Shown here one piece after another: positions 37,796 to 47,272 of a stretch of DNA of 64,000 nt. The position numbers were made by a program, and so were the translations under genes. This DNA comes from Pelomonas caseinilytica (GTDB taxonomy: Bacteria; Pseudomonadota; Gammaproteobacteria; Burkholderiales; Burkholderiaceae_C), in the NCBI RefSeq assembly GCF_021353235.1, contig NZ_JAJTWT010000004.1, positions 186,001 to 250,000 of the forward strand, in the 5' to 3' direction. Position 1 is the stretch's first letter. Every line of letters begins with the position of its first letter. Under the pieces are notes generated by a model that was not told where the DNA came from, searched no databases, and saw only the letters and a list, made by a program, of their open reading frames with translations.

Positions 37796-39664
37796 ATGTC
37801 CCTGTCCTTTCCCGCGGCCCGCCGGTCGCTGTCCGCCCTGGCCGTGCTGGCCCTGGCGCTGCCCGCCCACGCCCAGAACAAGCTCGACACCGTCGTCACC
37901 ACCGCCACGCGCACGCCGCAGCGCCTGTCCGAGGTGCTGGCCGACCTGACCGTCATCACCCGCGCCGACATCGAGCGCCAGGCCGCCGCCAGCGTGGCCG
38001 ACCTGCTGCGCAACAACGGCTGCGCCGAGATGGTCCGCAACGGCGGCGCCGCCTCCACCACCTCCCTCTACCTGCGCGGCGCCGACACGCGTCACACCCT
38101 CGTCCTCGTCGACGGCGTGCGCATGGACTCGCAGGCCACTGGCGGCGCGAGCTGGCAGGGCATTCCGCTGGCCCAGGTCGAGCGCGTGGAAGTGCTCAAG
38201 GGCCCGGCCAGCGCCATCTACGGCTCCGACGCCGTCGGCGGCGTGGTGCAGATCTTCACCCGCAAGGGCGGCGGCAAGACCAGCGCTGACCTCGGCGTCG
38301 GCGTCGGCAACCTCGGCACGCGCAAACTCGACGGCGGCATCTTCGGCGGCACCGGCCCGCTCGACTACGCCGTCACGCTGGCCGGCGAGCGCAGCGACGG
38401 CTTCAATGCCACCCTCGACGTGCCCGGCTCCTTCAGCTACATCCCCGACCGAGACGGCTGGCGCAAGCACCAGGCCAGCCTGCGCCTGGGCGCCCGGCTC
38501 GCCGACGGCCAGCGCGTGGAAGGCGTGGTGCTGCGCAGCCACGTGAACGGCCAGTACGACGCCTCCAAGTCCCAGCCCCAGAACGACGACCGCGCCCTGC
38601 AGGACACCGATGCCGCCCGCCTGTCCTGGACCGGGCAGTGGACGCCGGCCCTGCAGACCCAGCTGAGCTACGGCGAGTCGCGCGACCGCTACGAGACCCG
38701 GCCCTCGCCCTACCTCACCATCACCCATGTGAGGAACCTCGCGCTGACCGGCTCCTACCTGCTGGGCGCGGGCTCGCAGCTGAACTTCCAGGCCGAGCGC
38801 ATCGAGGACAAGCTGGAGAACAGCGGCCTCGTGACCGCCGGCGTCGGCAAGCGCCACCGCAATGCCATAGGCGCGGGTTATCTCTTCAATGCGGGCGCCT
38901 TCAGCCTGCAGGCCCACGCCCGCCACGACGACGACAGCGAGTTCGGCGGCGTCAGCACCGGCACGTTGCTGGCGGGCTACGAGATCGCGAAGGGGCTGCG
39001 CATCGTCGGCTCCGCCGGCAACGCCTTCCGCGCGCCGACGCTCTACCAGCAAGGCACCGTCTACGGCCCCGACCTGTCCCAGCCGGGCGTGCAGGCGCTG
39101 CAGGCCGAGCGCGGCCATAACGTCGAGTTCGGCCTCAAGTACGGCAGCGGCGACACCGAGGTCAGCGCCACGGCCTACCGCAACCGCGTCGGCAACCTCA
39201 TCGTCTTCGGCGCGGCGGGCAGCTGCCGCAGCGCCTTCGGCTGCTACCAGAACGTCGCCGCGGCGCGGCTGCAGGGCCTGAGCCTGGCCGGCAGCACCAC
39301 GGCCGGCATCGTCAACCTGCGCGCCACCGTCGACCTGCAGTCGCCCAAGGACGCGGCCACCGGCCAGCGGCTGGCGCGCCGCGCCAGGCACACCGCCACG
39401 CTCAATGCCGACACCGCCCTGGGCGACTGGCTGCTGGGCGCCGGCGTGCAGGCCTCCGGCGCCCGCTGGGACAACGCCGCCAACACGCGCAAGCTCGGCG
39501 GCTACGCCCTCGTCAACGCCAGCCTGCAGTACCGCATCCGCCCCGACCTGCGCCTGCAGCTCAACGTGGACAACGCCTTCGACCGCGAGACCTCGACGGC
39601 CTACGGCTATGCCTCGACGCCACGCACAGCGCTAATCAGCCTGCGCTGGAGTCCCCAGCTCTGA
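37796..39664 (+). CDS. btuB: TonB-dependent vitamin B12 receptor
   Basis: This 622-residue outer-membrane receptor has a signal peptide (ending ALPAHAQ), a TonB box (about residues 30-36, DTVVTTATRT region), a plug domain (VLADLTVITRADIERQ, LRGADTRHTLVLVDGVRM, GPASAIYGSDAVGGVVQIFT) and a beta-barrel ending with aromatic residues (TALISLRWSPQL). The cobalamin riboswitch immediately upstream fixes the substrate class. It starts the uptake part of the operon and ends 2 bp before cobU. Confidence 0.93.
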   Translation: MSLSFPAARRSLSALAVLALALPAHAQNKLDTVVTTATRTPQRLSEVLADLTVITRADIERQAAASVADLLRNNGCAEMVRNGGAASTTSLYLRGADTRHTLVLVDGVRMDSQATGGASWQGIPLAQVERVEVLKGPASAIYGSDAVGGVVQIFTRKGGGKTSADLGVGVGNLGTRKLDGGIFGGTGPLDYAVTLAGERSDGFNATLDVPGSFSYIPDRDGWRKHQASLRLGARLADGQRVEGVVLRSHVNGQYDASKSQPQNDDRALQDTDAARLSWTGQWTPALQTQLSYGESRDRYETRPSPYLTITHVRNLALTGSYLLGAGSQLNFQAERIEDKLENSGLVTAGVGKRHRNAIGAGYLFNAGAFSLQAHARHDDDSEFGGVSTGTLLAGYEIAKGLRIVGSAGNAFRAPTLYQQGTVYGPDLSQPGVQALQAERGHNVEFGLKYGSGDTEVSATAYRNRVGNLIVFGAAGSCRSAFGCYQNVAAARLQGLSLAGSTTAGIVNLRATVDLQSPKDAATGQRLARRARHTATLNADTALGDWLLGAGVQASGARWDNAANTRKLGGYALVNASLQYRIRPDLRLQLNVDNAFDRETSTAYGYASTPRTALISLRWSPQL

Positions 39665-39666
39665 GC

Positions 39667-40224
39667 ATGGCGGCCCACCAGCTCATCGTCGGCGGCCAGC
39701 GCAGCGGCAAGTCGCGCCGGGCCGAGGCACTGGCCCGGCGCTGGCCCGGCCGCGTCGTGGTCGTGGCGACGGCGCTGGCGGCCGACGAGGAGATGCGCGA
39801 GCGCATCGCCCGCCACCGCGCCATGCGGCCCGCGGGCTTCGAGACCGTCGAGGCGCCGCTCGCCCTGGCCGCGACGCTGCGCCAGGCTGACGACGCGGGC
39901 ACCCTGCTCGTCGTCGACTGCCTGACGCTGTGGCTGGTGAACTGGCTGATGCCCGCCGCCGGCCCCGTCGGCCCCGTCGACGAGGCGGGCTGGGCGGCCG
40001 AGCGCGCCGCCCTGCTGGAGCTGCTGCCGCGCCTGGCCTCGCCCGTGGTCTTCGTCTCCAACGAGGTGGGCTGGGGCGTGTCGCCCCTGGGCCGCGAAGC
40101 GCGGCATTACGTCGACGAACTCGGCCGGCTCAACCAGGACGTGGCGCGGCGCTGCGCCACACTGACGCTGATGGTGGCGGGCCAGGCCTGGACCCGACCC
40201 GTGGAGGACCCTTCCCATGCTTGA
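39667..40224 (+). CDS. cobU: Adenosylcobinamide kinase / GTP:adenosylcobinamide-phosphate guanylyltransferase
   Basis: This 185-residue protein is CobU/CobP: it phosphorylates adenosylcobinamide and attaches GMP. The N-terminus has the P-loop VGGQRSGKS; the active-site ATALAADEEMRERIARHR segment and the VVDCLTLWLVNWL and VSNEVGWGVSP motifs are characteristic. It overlaps btuF by 8 bp. It works after cobyric acid amidation and aminopropanol attachment, so it is placed with the late steps cbiB, cobC and cobQ downstream. Confidence 0.94.
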   Translation: MAAHQLIVGGQRSGKSRRAEALARRWPGRVVVVATALAADEEMRERIARHRAMRPAGFETVEAPLALAATLRQADDAGTLLVVDCLTLWLVNWLMPAAGPVGPVDEAGWAAERAALLELLPRLASPVVFVSNEVGWGVSPLGREARHYVDELGRLNQDVARRCATLTLMVAGQAWTRPVEDPSHA

Positions 40225-41077
40225 ACGCCTGTTGGCCCTGTGCCTGCTCGCCCTGGCCCTGCCGGCCGCCGCGGCCATCGAGATCAAGGACGACCTCGGC
40301 CAGGCGACGACGCTGGCGGCTCCGCCGCAACGCATCGTCAGCCTGCTGCCCTCGCTGACCGAAACGGTGTGCGAACTGGGCGCCTGCGGCCGGCTCGTCG
40401 GCGTCGACCGCTACTCCAACTACCCCGCCTCGGTGAACGCCCTGCCCAAGGTCGGCGGCATCGACGACACCAATGTCGAGCTCATCGCCTCGCTGCGGCC
40501 CGACGTGGTGCTGGTGGCGGTGTCCTCGCGCGTCACCGACAGGCTGCGCGCCCTCGGGCTCAAGGTCATCGCGCTGGAGCCGCGCAGCTACCGCGACGTG
40601 CAGCGCGTGCTCGGCGTCATCGGCCAGGTGCTGGCCGTGCCCGACGCCCAGCGCGTGTGGCGCCACATCGAGGCCGGCGTGTCCGCGGCCGCCGGCAGCG
40701 TGCCGCCCGCGGCGCGCGGCCTGCGCGTGTACTACGAGGTGGCCAGCGGCCTGTACGCGGCCGGCACGGCCTCCTTCATGGGCGAGACGCTGGCGCGGCT
40801 GGGCGCGGGCAACATCATCCCGGCCGAGCTCGGCCCCTTCCCCAAGATCAACCCGGAGTTCGTCGTCAAGGCCAACCCGGGCGTCATCATGGTCGGCTCG
40901 CGCGGTGCCGAGGGTCTGGCCGAGCGGCCGGGCTGGAGCCGCATCGACGCCGTCAGGCGCGGCCGGATCTGCGTCTTCAAGCCCGACGAGGGCGACATCC
41001 TGTCGCGCCCCGGGCCGCGCATGGCGGAGGCGGCGCAGATCATGGCCCGGTGCCTGCGAGAGAAGGCGGGTTCATGA
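40217..41077 (+). CDS. btuF: Periplasmic cobalamin-binding protein BtuF
   Basis: This 286-residue ABC substrate-binding protein has a signal peptide (MLERLLALCLLALALPAAA) and the class III (TroA-like) fold. Characteristic segments are APPQRIVSLLPSLTETVCELG, the NYPASVNALPKVGGIDDTN hinge region and VASGLYAAGTASFMGETL in the C-lobe. It delivers B12 to BtuCD. The ATGA overlap with btuC supports cotranslation. It contains two Cys in its N-lobe (CELGAC), possibly a disulfide. Confidence 0.9.
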   Translation: MLERLLALCLLALALPAAAAIEIKDDLGQATTLAAPPQRIVSLLPSLTETVCELGACGRLVGVDRYSNYPASVNALPKVGGIDDTNVELIASLRPDVVLVAVSSRVTDRLRALGLKVIALEPRSYRDVQRVLGVIGQVLAVPDAQRVWRHIEAGVSAAAGSVPPAARGLRVYYEVASGLYAAGTASFMGETLARLGAGNIIPAELGPFPKINPEFVVKANPGVIMVGSRGAEGLAERPGWSRIDAVRRGRICVFKPDEGDILSRPGPRMAEAAQIMARCLREKAGS

Positions 41078-42054
41078 CGCTGCGCCCCGGCGTCCTGCTC
41101 GCGTTGCTGCTGTTGCTCGGCGCGGCGGGCATCGTCGCGGGCGTGCTCATCGGCAGCACCGGCTGGGCCGACCTCGGCGACGAGGGCATGGCCGTCATCC
41201 TGTGGGACATCCGCCTGCCGCGCTCCCTCGGCGCCTGGTGGGCCGGCGCCCTGCTGGGCATGGCCGGCGCCATGGCCCAGGGCCTGTTCCGCAATCCGCT
41301 GGCCGACCCCTACCTGCTCGGCAGCGCCTCGGGGGCGGGCCTGGCGGTGGCCGTCGCCCTGGCCTTGACGGGCGTGTCGCCGCAGACCTCGTCGCTGCTG
41401 GCCCGCGTCGGGCTGACGGGCGTGGCCTTCGTCGGCACGCTGGTGGGCGTGGGCCTCACCCTGGTGCTGGCCCGCGGCGTGGAGCAGACGCTGCGCCTGC
41501 TGCTGGCCGGCGTCGTCGTCGGCGTGGTGCTGAACGCGCTGACCGGCCTGGCCACGCTGTGGGCGCCCGACATCCTGCGCGCCATGCAGGCCTTCCTGCT
41601 CGGCAACACCGGCCTGCTGGGCTGGAGCAGCGTGGCCGTCATGGCGGCCTGCGGCGTGGCCGCGCTGGCGGTCGGGCTGCTGGCCAGCCCCGCCCTCGAC
41701 GCCCTCACCCTCGGCGAGGCCACGGCCACGTCGCTGGGCGTGCGCCTGCCGGCCGTGCGCCTGCTGCTGATCTTCGCCTTCGCCCTGGCCACCGGTGCGG
41801 CCGTGGCCCAGACCGGCATCGTCGCCTTCGTGGGCCTGGTGGCGCCCCACCTCGTGCGCAGCCTGTGCCCGATGCTGCACGGCCGCCTCATCGCGCTGTC
41901 GGCCGCCGCCGGTGGCGCCCTGCTGCTGGCCGCCGACGTGCTCGCCCGCGGCCTCACGCGCCCGCAGGAGCTGCCGGTCGGCCTCGTGACGGCGCTGCTG
42001 GGCGGCGTCTACCTCCTTGTCCTCATGCACAGGCGCGGAGCCCCACGCCGATGA
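41074..42054 (+). CDS. btuC: Cobalamin ABC transporter permease BtuC
   Basis: This 326-residue FecCD-type permease has about ten hydrophobic helices. The first segment is VLLALLLLLGAAGIVAGVLIG; a conserved RLPRSLGAWWAGALLGMAGA motif, the NPLADPYLLGSASGAG box, and the coupling-helix region ATSLGVRLP followed by GIVAFVGLVAPHLVR are typical. It overlaps btuF by 4 bp and btuD by 4 bp, so the ABC transporter is translated as a coupled block. Confidence 0.92.
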   Translation: MTLRPGVLLALLLLLGAAGIVAGVLIGSTGWADLGDEGMAVILWDIRLPRSLGAWWAGALLGMAGAMAQGLFRNPLADPYLLGSASGAGLAVAVALALTGVSPQTSSLLARVGLTGVAFVGTLVGVGLTLVLARGVEQTLRLLLAGVVVGVVLNALTGLATLWAPDILRAMQAFLLGNTGLLGWSSVAVMAACGVAALAVGLLASPALDALTLGEATATSLGVRLPAVRLLLIFAFALATGAAVAQTGIVAFVGLVAPHLVRSLCPMLHGRLIALSAAAGGALLLAADVLARGLTRPQELPVGLVTALLGGVYLLVLMHRRGAPRR

Positions 42055-42809
42055 CGCTGCTGCATGCCCGCATCGAACGCGTCCGCATCGACGGGCGCGA
42101 CCTGCTGCACGACATCGAGCTGGCCCTGCCGCGCGGACGCTGGACGGCCATCGTCGGGCCCAACGGCGCCGGCAAGTCGACGCTGCTGCGCGCCGTCGCC
42201 GGCCTGCAGCGCTGCGAGGGCGAGGTGCAGTTGGCCGGCCGGGCCTTGCACGCCTGGCCGGCCCAGGAGCGCGCCCGCCAGCTCGCCTGGATGGGCCAAC
42301 AGGAAAGCGGCGCCGACGACCTCACCGCCCTGGACGTCGTCATGCTCGGCCGCCTGCCGCACCGCCCCTGGCTCACACCGCCCACCGCGGCCGACCGCGC
42401 TGCGGCCGAGGCCGCGATGCAGGCCACGCAGAGCTGGGCCTGGCGCGACCGCCGCCTGGGCAGCCTGTCGGGCGGCGAGCGCCAGCGGGTGCTGCTGGCC
42501 CGCGTGCTGGCCGTCGACGCGCCGCTGACGCTGATGGACGAACCCCTGGCCCACCTCGACCCGCCTCATCAAGCCGACTGGATGGCCCTGGTGCGCGGCC
42601 GCGCGGCGGCCGGGCACGGTGTCGTCAGCGTCCTCCACGAACTCCACCTCGCCCTGCAGGCCGACCATCTCGTGCTGATGGCCGACGGCCGCATCGTCCA
42701 CACGGGCGCCCCGGCCGACCCGGCCACCCACGATGCGATGAAACGCGTCTTCGGGCCGCGCCTGCACATCGTCCAGATCGAGGGCCGCTGGGTGGCCCTG
42801 CCGCTATGA
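42051..42809 (+). CDS. btuD: Cobalamin ABC transporter ATP-binding protein BtuD
   Basis: This 252-residue ATPase powers B12 uptake. Walker A is GPNGAGKS (about residues 38-45), the Q-loop is in WMGQQESG, the signature is LSGGERQRVLLAR and Walker B is LTLMDEPLAHLD with an H-switch in SVLHELHLAL. Length and spacing are normal for the iron/B12 ATPase family. It is downstream of btuC and overlaps cobB by 4 bp. Confidence 0.94.
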   Translation: MTLLHARIERVRIDGRDLLHDIELALPRGRWTAIVGPNGAGKSTLLRAVAGLQRCEGEVQLAGRALHAWPAQERARQLAWMGQQESGADDLTALDVVMLGRLPHRPWLTPPTAADRAAAEAAMQATQSWAWRDRRLGSLSGGERQRVLLARVLAVDAPLTLMDEPLAHLDPPHQADWMALVRGRAAAGHGVVSVLHELHLALQADHLVLMADGRIVHTGAPADPATHDAMKRVFGPRLHIVQIEGRWVALPL

Positions 42810-44095
42810 CCTCCTGTCCCGCCCTCTTCATCAGCGCCCCGTCCTCGGGCGCCGGCAAGACCAGCATCACGGCCGCCATCGCGCGCTCCCACGCCCGCCG
42901 CGGCCGGCATGTGCGCGTCTTCAAGACCGGCCCCGACTTCCTCGACCCCAGCATCCTCGAGCGCGCCAGCGGCCGGCCCGTCTACCAGCTCGACCTCTTC
43001 ATGGGCGGCTTCGCGCACTGCCAGGGCCTGCTCGCCCGGGCCGCCGCCGAGGCCGACCTCATCCTCGTCGAGGGCGTGATGGGCCTGTTCGACGGCAACC
43101 CCAGCAGCGCCGACCTGGCCGCGGCCTTCGGCCTGCCGGTGGTCTGCGTGATCGACGCGTCAGCGATGGCCCAGACCTTCGCGGCCCTCGCCACCGGGCT
43201 GGCGCGCTACCGGCCCGAGCTGCACCACTGCGGCGTCATCGCCAACCGCGTCGGCAGTGCCGCGCACGGCCGCATGGTGGGCGAGGGCCTGCCGGACGAC
43301 CTGCCGCTCATCGCCGCCCTGCCCCGCGAGCCGCGGCTCATCCTGCCGGAGCGCCACCTCGGCCTCGTGCAGGCCCTGGAGCAGCCCGGCCTGGACGGCC
43401 AGCTCGACGCCTGGGCCGACGCCTGGGAGGCAGGCCTGCGGCCCGGCTTCGACTTCAAGCCCACGCGCTTCGAGGCGAGCGACGCCGCCGCGCCCGCGCC
43501 GCTGCTGGCCGGCCGGCGCATCGCCATCGCCCGCGATGCGGCCTTCGGCTTCATCTACGCCGCCAACGTGGACCTGCTGCGTGAGCTGGGCGCCGAGCTG
43601 AGCTTCTTCTCGCCGCTGGCCGGCGAGGCCCTGCCCGAGTGCGATGCCGCCTGGCTGCCCGGCGGCTACCCCGAGCTGCATGCCGACGGCCTGGCCGCCA
43701 ACGCCGGCTTCTTCACCGGCCTGCACGCCCATGCCGCCGCCGGCCGCCCGCTGCTGGCCGAATGCGGCGGCATGCTGGCCCTGCTGGACACGCTGACCGA
43801 CGCCCAAGGCCGCCGCCATGCCATGGCCGGCCTGCTGCCCGGGCGCGCCCACGTGCAGTCGCGCCTCGCGGCGCTGGGGCTGCAGGCCATCGCCTGGCCC
43901 GAGGGCCCACTGCGCGGCCACAGCTACCACTACTCCACGCTGGAGACGCCGCTGCCGCCCCTGGCCGTCGCGAGCAACCCCAACGGGGGCCGCACCGCCG
44001 AGGCCCTCTACCAGAGCGGTTCGGTGCGCGCGAGCTACGTGCACCACTACTTCCCGTCCAACACCGAAGCCATCGCCGCCTTCTTCGCCGGGTGA
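42806..44095 (+). CDS. cobB: Cobyrinate a,c-diamide synthase
   Basis: This 429-residue enzyme (CobB/CbiA) amidates cobyrinic acid using glutamine and ATP. The N-terminal P-loop-like [12 protein letters not shown] and the KTGPDFLDP and DLFMGG segments form the dethiobiotin-synthetase-like domain. The C-terminal class I glutamine amidotransferase has the [18 protein letters not shown] box and the nucleophile Cys in [13 protein letters not shown]. Its presence implies that the ring is made or modified beyond cobinamide salvage, with early genes elsewhere. It ends 4 bp before cobO. Confidence 0.93.
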   Translation: MTSCPALFISAPSSGAGKTSITAAIARSHARRGRHVRVFKTGPDFLDPSILERASGRPVYQLDLFMGGFAHCQGLLARAAAEADLILVEGVMGLFDGNPSSADLAAAFGLPVVCVIDASAMAQTFAALATGLARYRPELHHCGVIANRVGSAAHGRMVGEGLPDDLPLIAALPREPRLILPERHLGLVQALEQPGLDGQLDAWADAWEAGLRPGFDFKPTRFEASDAAAPAPLLAGRRIAIARDAAFGFIYAANVDLLRELGAELSFFSPLAGEALPECDAAWLPGGYPELHADGLAANAGFFTGLHAHAAAGRPLLAECGGMLALLDTLTDAQGRRHAMAGLLPGRAHVQSRLAALGLQAIAWPEGPLRGHSYHYSTLETPLPPLAVASNPNGGRTAEALYQSGSVRASYVHHYFPSNTEAIAAFFAG

Positions 44096-44099
44096 AGCC

Positions 44100-44669
44100 A
44101 TGCAAATCGAACAACCTCCAGTGGACCGCCAACGCGTCGTCCCCAGCGGCGAGCGCCGCGGCCTCGTCCTCGTGCACACGGGCGACGGCAAGGGCAAGAG
44201 CACGGCCGCCTTCGGCCTGGCCCTGCGCGCCCACGGCCGCGGCAAGCCGGTGCTCATCTACCAGTTCATGAAGGTGCCCAGCGCCCGCTTCGGCGAGCAC
44301 CGCGTCTTCGAGCAGCTCGGCGTGCCGCTGATCGGCCTGGGCGACGGCTTTTCCTGGAAGAGCAAGGACCTGGAGAACTCGGCGGCGCTGGCCCTCGAAG
44401 GTTGGGCGAGGGCCGAGGCCACCATCCGCGGCGGTGAGCACTTCCTCGTCGTGCTCGACGAGATCATGTATCCGCTGCGTTATGGCTGGGTGCCGCTGGA
44501 CCGGGTGCTGGCCTGCCTGCGCGAGCGGCCGTCGCACGTGCACGTGGTGCTGACGGGGCGGGGCGCGCCGGCGGAACTGATCGAGGTGGCCGACACGGTG
44601 ACGGAGATGGGGATGGTGAAGCATCACTATCGGGCGGGGGTGCCGGCGCAGAGGGGCATCGAGGATTGA
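44100..44669 (+). CDS. cobO: Cob(I)yrinic acid a,c-diamide adenosyltransferase
   Basis: This 189-residue CobA/CobO enzyme adds the adenosyl group to the corrinoid cobalt. The P-loop [19 protein letters not shown], the [14 protein letters not shown] segment, [12 protein letters not shown] and [14 protein letters not shown] motifs are all present. Length matches the family. After this gene the operon is interrupted by a 571-bp palindromic element before cbiB resumes in the same direction. Confidence 0.94.
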   Translation: MQIEQPPVDRQRVVPSGERRGLVLVHTGDGKGKSTAAFGLALRAHGRGKPVLIYQFMKVPSARFGEHRVFEQLGVPLIGLGDGFSWKSKDLENSAALALEGWARAEATIRGGEHFLVVLDEIMYPLRYGWVPLDRVLACLRERPSHVHVVLTGRGAPAELIEVADTVTEMGMVKHHYRAGVPAQRGIED

Positions 44670-44742
44670 TGAGGGCGTGGCCACATCGCTGATGTCGATG
44701 GACAGGTGGCTTTTGCTTCGAACCTTTGTGCCCGTTGCACCG

Positions 44743-45313
44743 TGCCGGGAATTCGCCCCGGCGGGCGACCTACTTTTTGTCCCGACAAAAAGTAGGCAAA
44801 AAACGGCCCCTGCAAAACCGCCCACCCGCAATGCGGGTGGGTGCCCTGCGATGCTCGAAGCCCGAGGCCAGCGCCAAACTCCCTCCGCTCACTGCGTTCG
44901 CTACGGTCAGACAGTGGCGCTGAGTCAGTTGTTGAAGCGCGCTGCGCGCGCGCCTCGGGCTTCTGCGCTTCTCGGCGGTTTAGAAGGGGAGACCCCAAAC
45001 AGCCGGAACAGCCGAAACAGCCAACAGCCAAACGCGCCAGCCGGCTGGTGCCGGCTGTTCCTTCACTCCCCCTTTGAGCCCGCCGAGCAGCGCAAGGGCT
45101 TGAGGGCGCGAGCGAAGCTCGCTTCAACTTCTGACTCCGCGCAATTGTTTGAGCGGAGCGTAGCGAAGCGAGTTTTGCGCGGGCCCTCAAGGCCTGAGCA
45201 GCGCAGGGAACCCCGTCGCGCAGCGGCGGGGCGGGCGGTTCGGGGGCGGTTTCTTTGCCTACTTTCTTGGGCGCCCAAGAAAGTAGGTCGCCCGCCGGGG
45301 CGAATTCCCGGCA
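44743..45313. repeat. 571-bp non-coding element with 34-bp perfect terminal inverted repeats
   Basis: Positions 44743-44776 and 45280-45313 are perfect reverse complements over 34 bp (TGCCGGGAATTCGCC... at the left). Each end also holds a perfect hairpin: a 13-bp arm at 44769-44796 with a 2-bp loop, and a 15-bp arm at 45258-45287 with no loop. The interior repeats related words on both strands, so the whole piece is nearly palindromic. No plausible protein or transposase is visible; frames crossing it are low-complexity. It looks like a MITE-like or bidirectional regulatory/termination element. It fills the 696-bp gap between cobO and cbiB. Confidence 0.85.
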
Positions 45314-45365
45314 TGGGCCTCGCCAGCAAGACACCGGAGGCAAAGACCCCCAACCGGAGGCGGAC

Positions 45366-46292
45366 ATGAGCACTGGCCTCCTGCTCGCCCTCGCCATCCC
45401 CACCGCCCTCCTCATCGACCGCGTCCTCGGCGAGCCCCCGGCATGGGCTCACCCCGTGGTCGCCATGGGCCGCTATCTGAGCGGCTTCAAACTGACCCGC
45501 CTGCCCCCGGCCCTCGCCTTCGCGGCCGGCGCCCTCGCCTGGCTGCTCGGCGCCGCTCTCGTCGCCGTCATCGCCCTGTGGCTGCAGGGCACGCTGCTGC
45601 TTCGGCTGCACCCCGACGCCTCGCCGCTACGCCTGGCCGCCGCCGCCCTGCTGACCGGCCTGCTGCTCAAGCCCCTGCTGGCCTGGCGCATGCTGGCCGA
45701 GGAAGCCATGGCCGTCGAAGCCGCGCTGCAGCAGTCCCTCGACGCCGGCCGCGCACGCCTGTCCCGCCTCGTCAGCCGCGACACCGCCTCCCTCACCGAG
45801 ACCGAGGTCCGTGAAGCCGCCATTGAGACCCTGGCCGAGAACCTCAACGACTCCGTCGTCGCGCCCCTCTTCTGGTTCGCCCTGCTGGGCCTGCCCGGCG
45901 CCGCCGTCTACCGCTTCGCCAACACGGCTGATGCCATGTGGGGCTACCGCGACGAGCGCGAATGGAGCGGCAAGTGGGCCGCACGGGCCGACGACCTGCT
46001 GTCGTGGCTGCCGGCACGGCTCACCGCCTGGCTGCTGCGTCCGCCCTCCCTCGCCCGCCTCGCCGGCGAGGCTCGCCGCACGCCGTCGCCCAACAGCGGC
46101 TGGCCCATGGCCGCGATGGCCTTGCGGCTGGGCGTGGCGCTGGGCAAGCCCGGCGTCTACACGCTGAACGCCGCGGCGCGCGCCGTGCGGCTCGCAGACC
46201 TCGCCGCCGCACGCCGCCTGGCCGCCCAGGCCGTGCTCGCCGGCGGCGGGCTCATGGCCGCGCTGGCCCTGCTCGCGAGGGCTCCCGCATGA
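45366..46292 (+). CDS. cbiB: Adenosylcobinamide-phosphate synthase CbiB
   Basis: This 308-residue integral membrane protein (CbiB/CobD) attaches (R)-1-amino-2-propanol or its phosphate to cobyric acid. The N-terminus has DRVLGEPPAWAHPVVAMGR. The conserved ETEVREAAIETLAENLNDSVVAPLFW block and the NTADAMWGYRDEREWSGKWAARADD segment are diagnostic. Several hydrophobic helices surround these. It overlaps the next gene by 4 bp, keeping the order cbiB-cobC-cobQ. Upstream is the palindromic element, so its transcription may depend on read-through. Confidence 0.92.
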   Translation: MSTGLLLALAIPTALLIDRVLGEPPAWAHPVVAMGRYLSGFKLTRLPPALAFAAGALAWLLGAALVAVIALWLQGTLLLRLHPDASPLRLAAAALLTGLLLKPLLAWRMLAEEAMAVEAALQQSLDAGRARLSRLVSRDTASLTETEVREAAIETLAENLNDSVVAPLFWFALLGLPGAAVYRFANTADAMWGYRDEREWSGKWAARADDLLSWLPARLTAWLLRPPSLARLAGEARRTPSPNSGWPMAAMALRLGVALGKPGVYTLNAAARAVRLADLAAARRLAAQAVLAGGGLMAALALLARAPA

Positions 46293-47272
46293 GGCCGCTG
46301 CGCGCCGAGCACGGCGGCCCCGACGGCGGAGCGGCCGTGGCCCACGACTTCTCCACCAACGCCAGCCCGCTGGGGCCACCGCCCGCGCTGTGGGCCGCCG
46401 TGCAGGCCGCGGATCGCCAGGCCTATCCCGACCCGGACTACCGCGCATTGCGCCGCCTGCTGGCCGGCAGCGGCGATCCCGACCTCGTGCTGCCCACGGC
46501 CGGGGGCGCCGAGGGCATACGCCGGCTCACGCTGGCGGCGGCGCTCGACGGGCGCCGCGAGGCCTGGGTGCCGCAGCCCGGCTTCGGCGACTACGCCCTG
46601 GCAGCCCAGGCCCTGGGCCTGGCCGTGAAGCCCTATGCCTCGCCCGCCGAGCTGCGCCCCGGCGCACCGGCCCTGGTGTGGATCTGCGAACCCTGCAACC
46701 CCACGGGAGACAGCGTGGCCGCCTGGCCCGACCTGGCCGGGCAGCTGGTGGTGGTGGACCGCGCCTACGAGCCGCTACGCCTGCACGGCGAGGCGCCCGC
46801 CCTGCCGCCGGGCGCCTGGCAGCTCGTCTGCCCGAACAAGGCGGTCGGGCTGACCGGCGTGCGCGCCGGCTATGTCGTCGCCCCCGCGGCGGACGAGGTC
46901 TGGTCGCGAGCCGCGTCGCTGGCGCCGAGCTGGGTGCTGTCGGCCGAAGGCGTGGCCCTGCTGACGCACTGGCCGAGCGGCGAGACGCTGCGCTGGCTGG
47001 GCGAGGCCCGCGCGCAGCTGCGCGGCTGGGCCGCCTCGCAGCGCGAGATGCTGGCCGGCATGGGATGGACGCAGCGGCCGAGCTGCACGAACTTCTGGCT
47101 GGCGCGCCCACCGCGCGCCGACATGGCCATGCGGCTGCGCCGGCACGGCCTGCGCGTGCGCGACGCGGCGTCCTTCGGCCTGGCCGGATGGGTGCGCGTG
47201 TCGGCCCAGCCCCCCGAGGCCCAGGCCGCGCTGCGCCGGGCGCTGATCGACATCCAGGGAGACGAACGATGA
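46289..47272 (+). CDS. cobC: PLP-dependent threonine-phosphate decarboxylase-like protein
   Basis: This 327-residue fold-type I PLP enzyme is CobC/CobD-like and should make the aminopropanol moiety of cobalamin. It has DFSTNASPLGPP, CEPCNPTGDSVA, a DRAYEPLRLHG segment and the PLP-lysine region VCPNKAVGLTGVRAGY. The C-terminal SCTNFWLARPP segment is typical. It overlaps cbiB and cobQ by 4 bp, so the aminopropanol branch is translated as a unit. Confidence 0.9.
   Translation: MRPLRAEHGGPDGGAAVAHDFSTNASPLGPPPALWAAVQAADRQAYPDPDYRALRRLLAGSGDPDLVLPTAGGAEGIRRLTLAAALDGRREAWVPQPGFGDYALAAQALGLAVKPYASPAELRPGAPALVWICEPCNPTGDSVAAWPDLAGQLVVVDRAYEPLRLHGEAPALPPGAWQLVCPNKAVGLTGVRAGYVVAPAADEVWSRAASLAPSWVLSAEGVALLTHWPSGETLRWLGEARAQLRGWAASQREMLAGMGWTQRPSCTNFWLARPPRADMAMRLRRHGLRVRDAASFGLAGWVRVSAQPPEAQAALRRALIDIQGDER

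Noticed and set aside
44677..45369. Frames of 60-230 codons inside the palindromic element
   Set aside because: Both strands give similar low-quality frames because the DNA is nearly palindromic; no start site or domain is visible.
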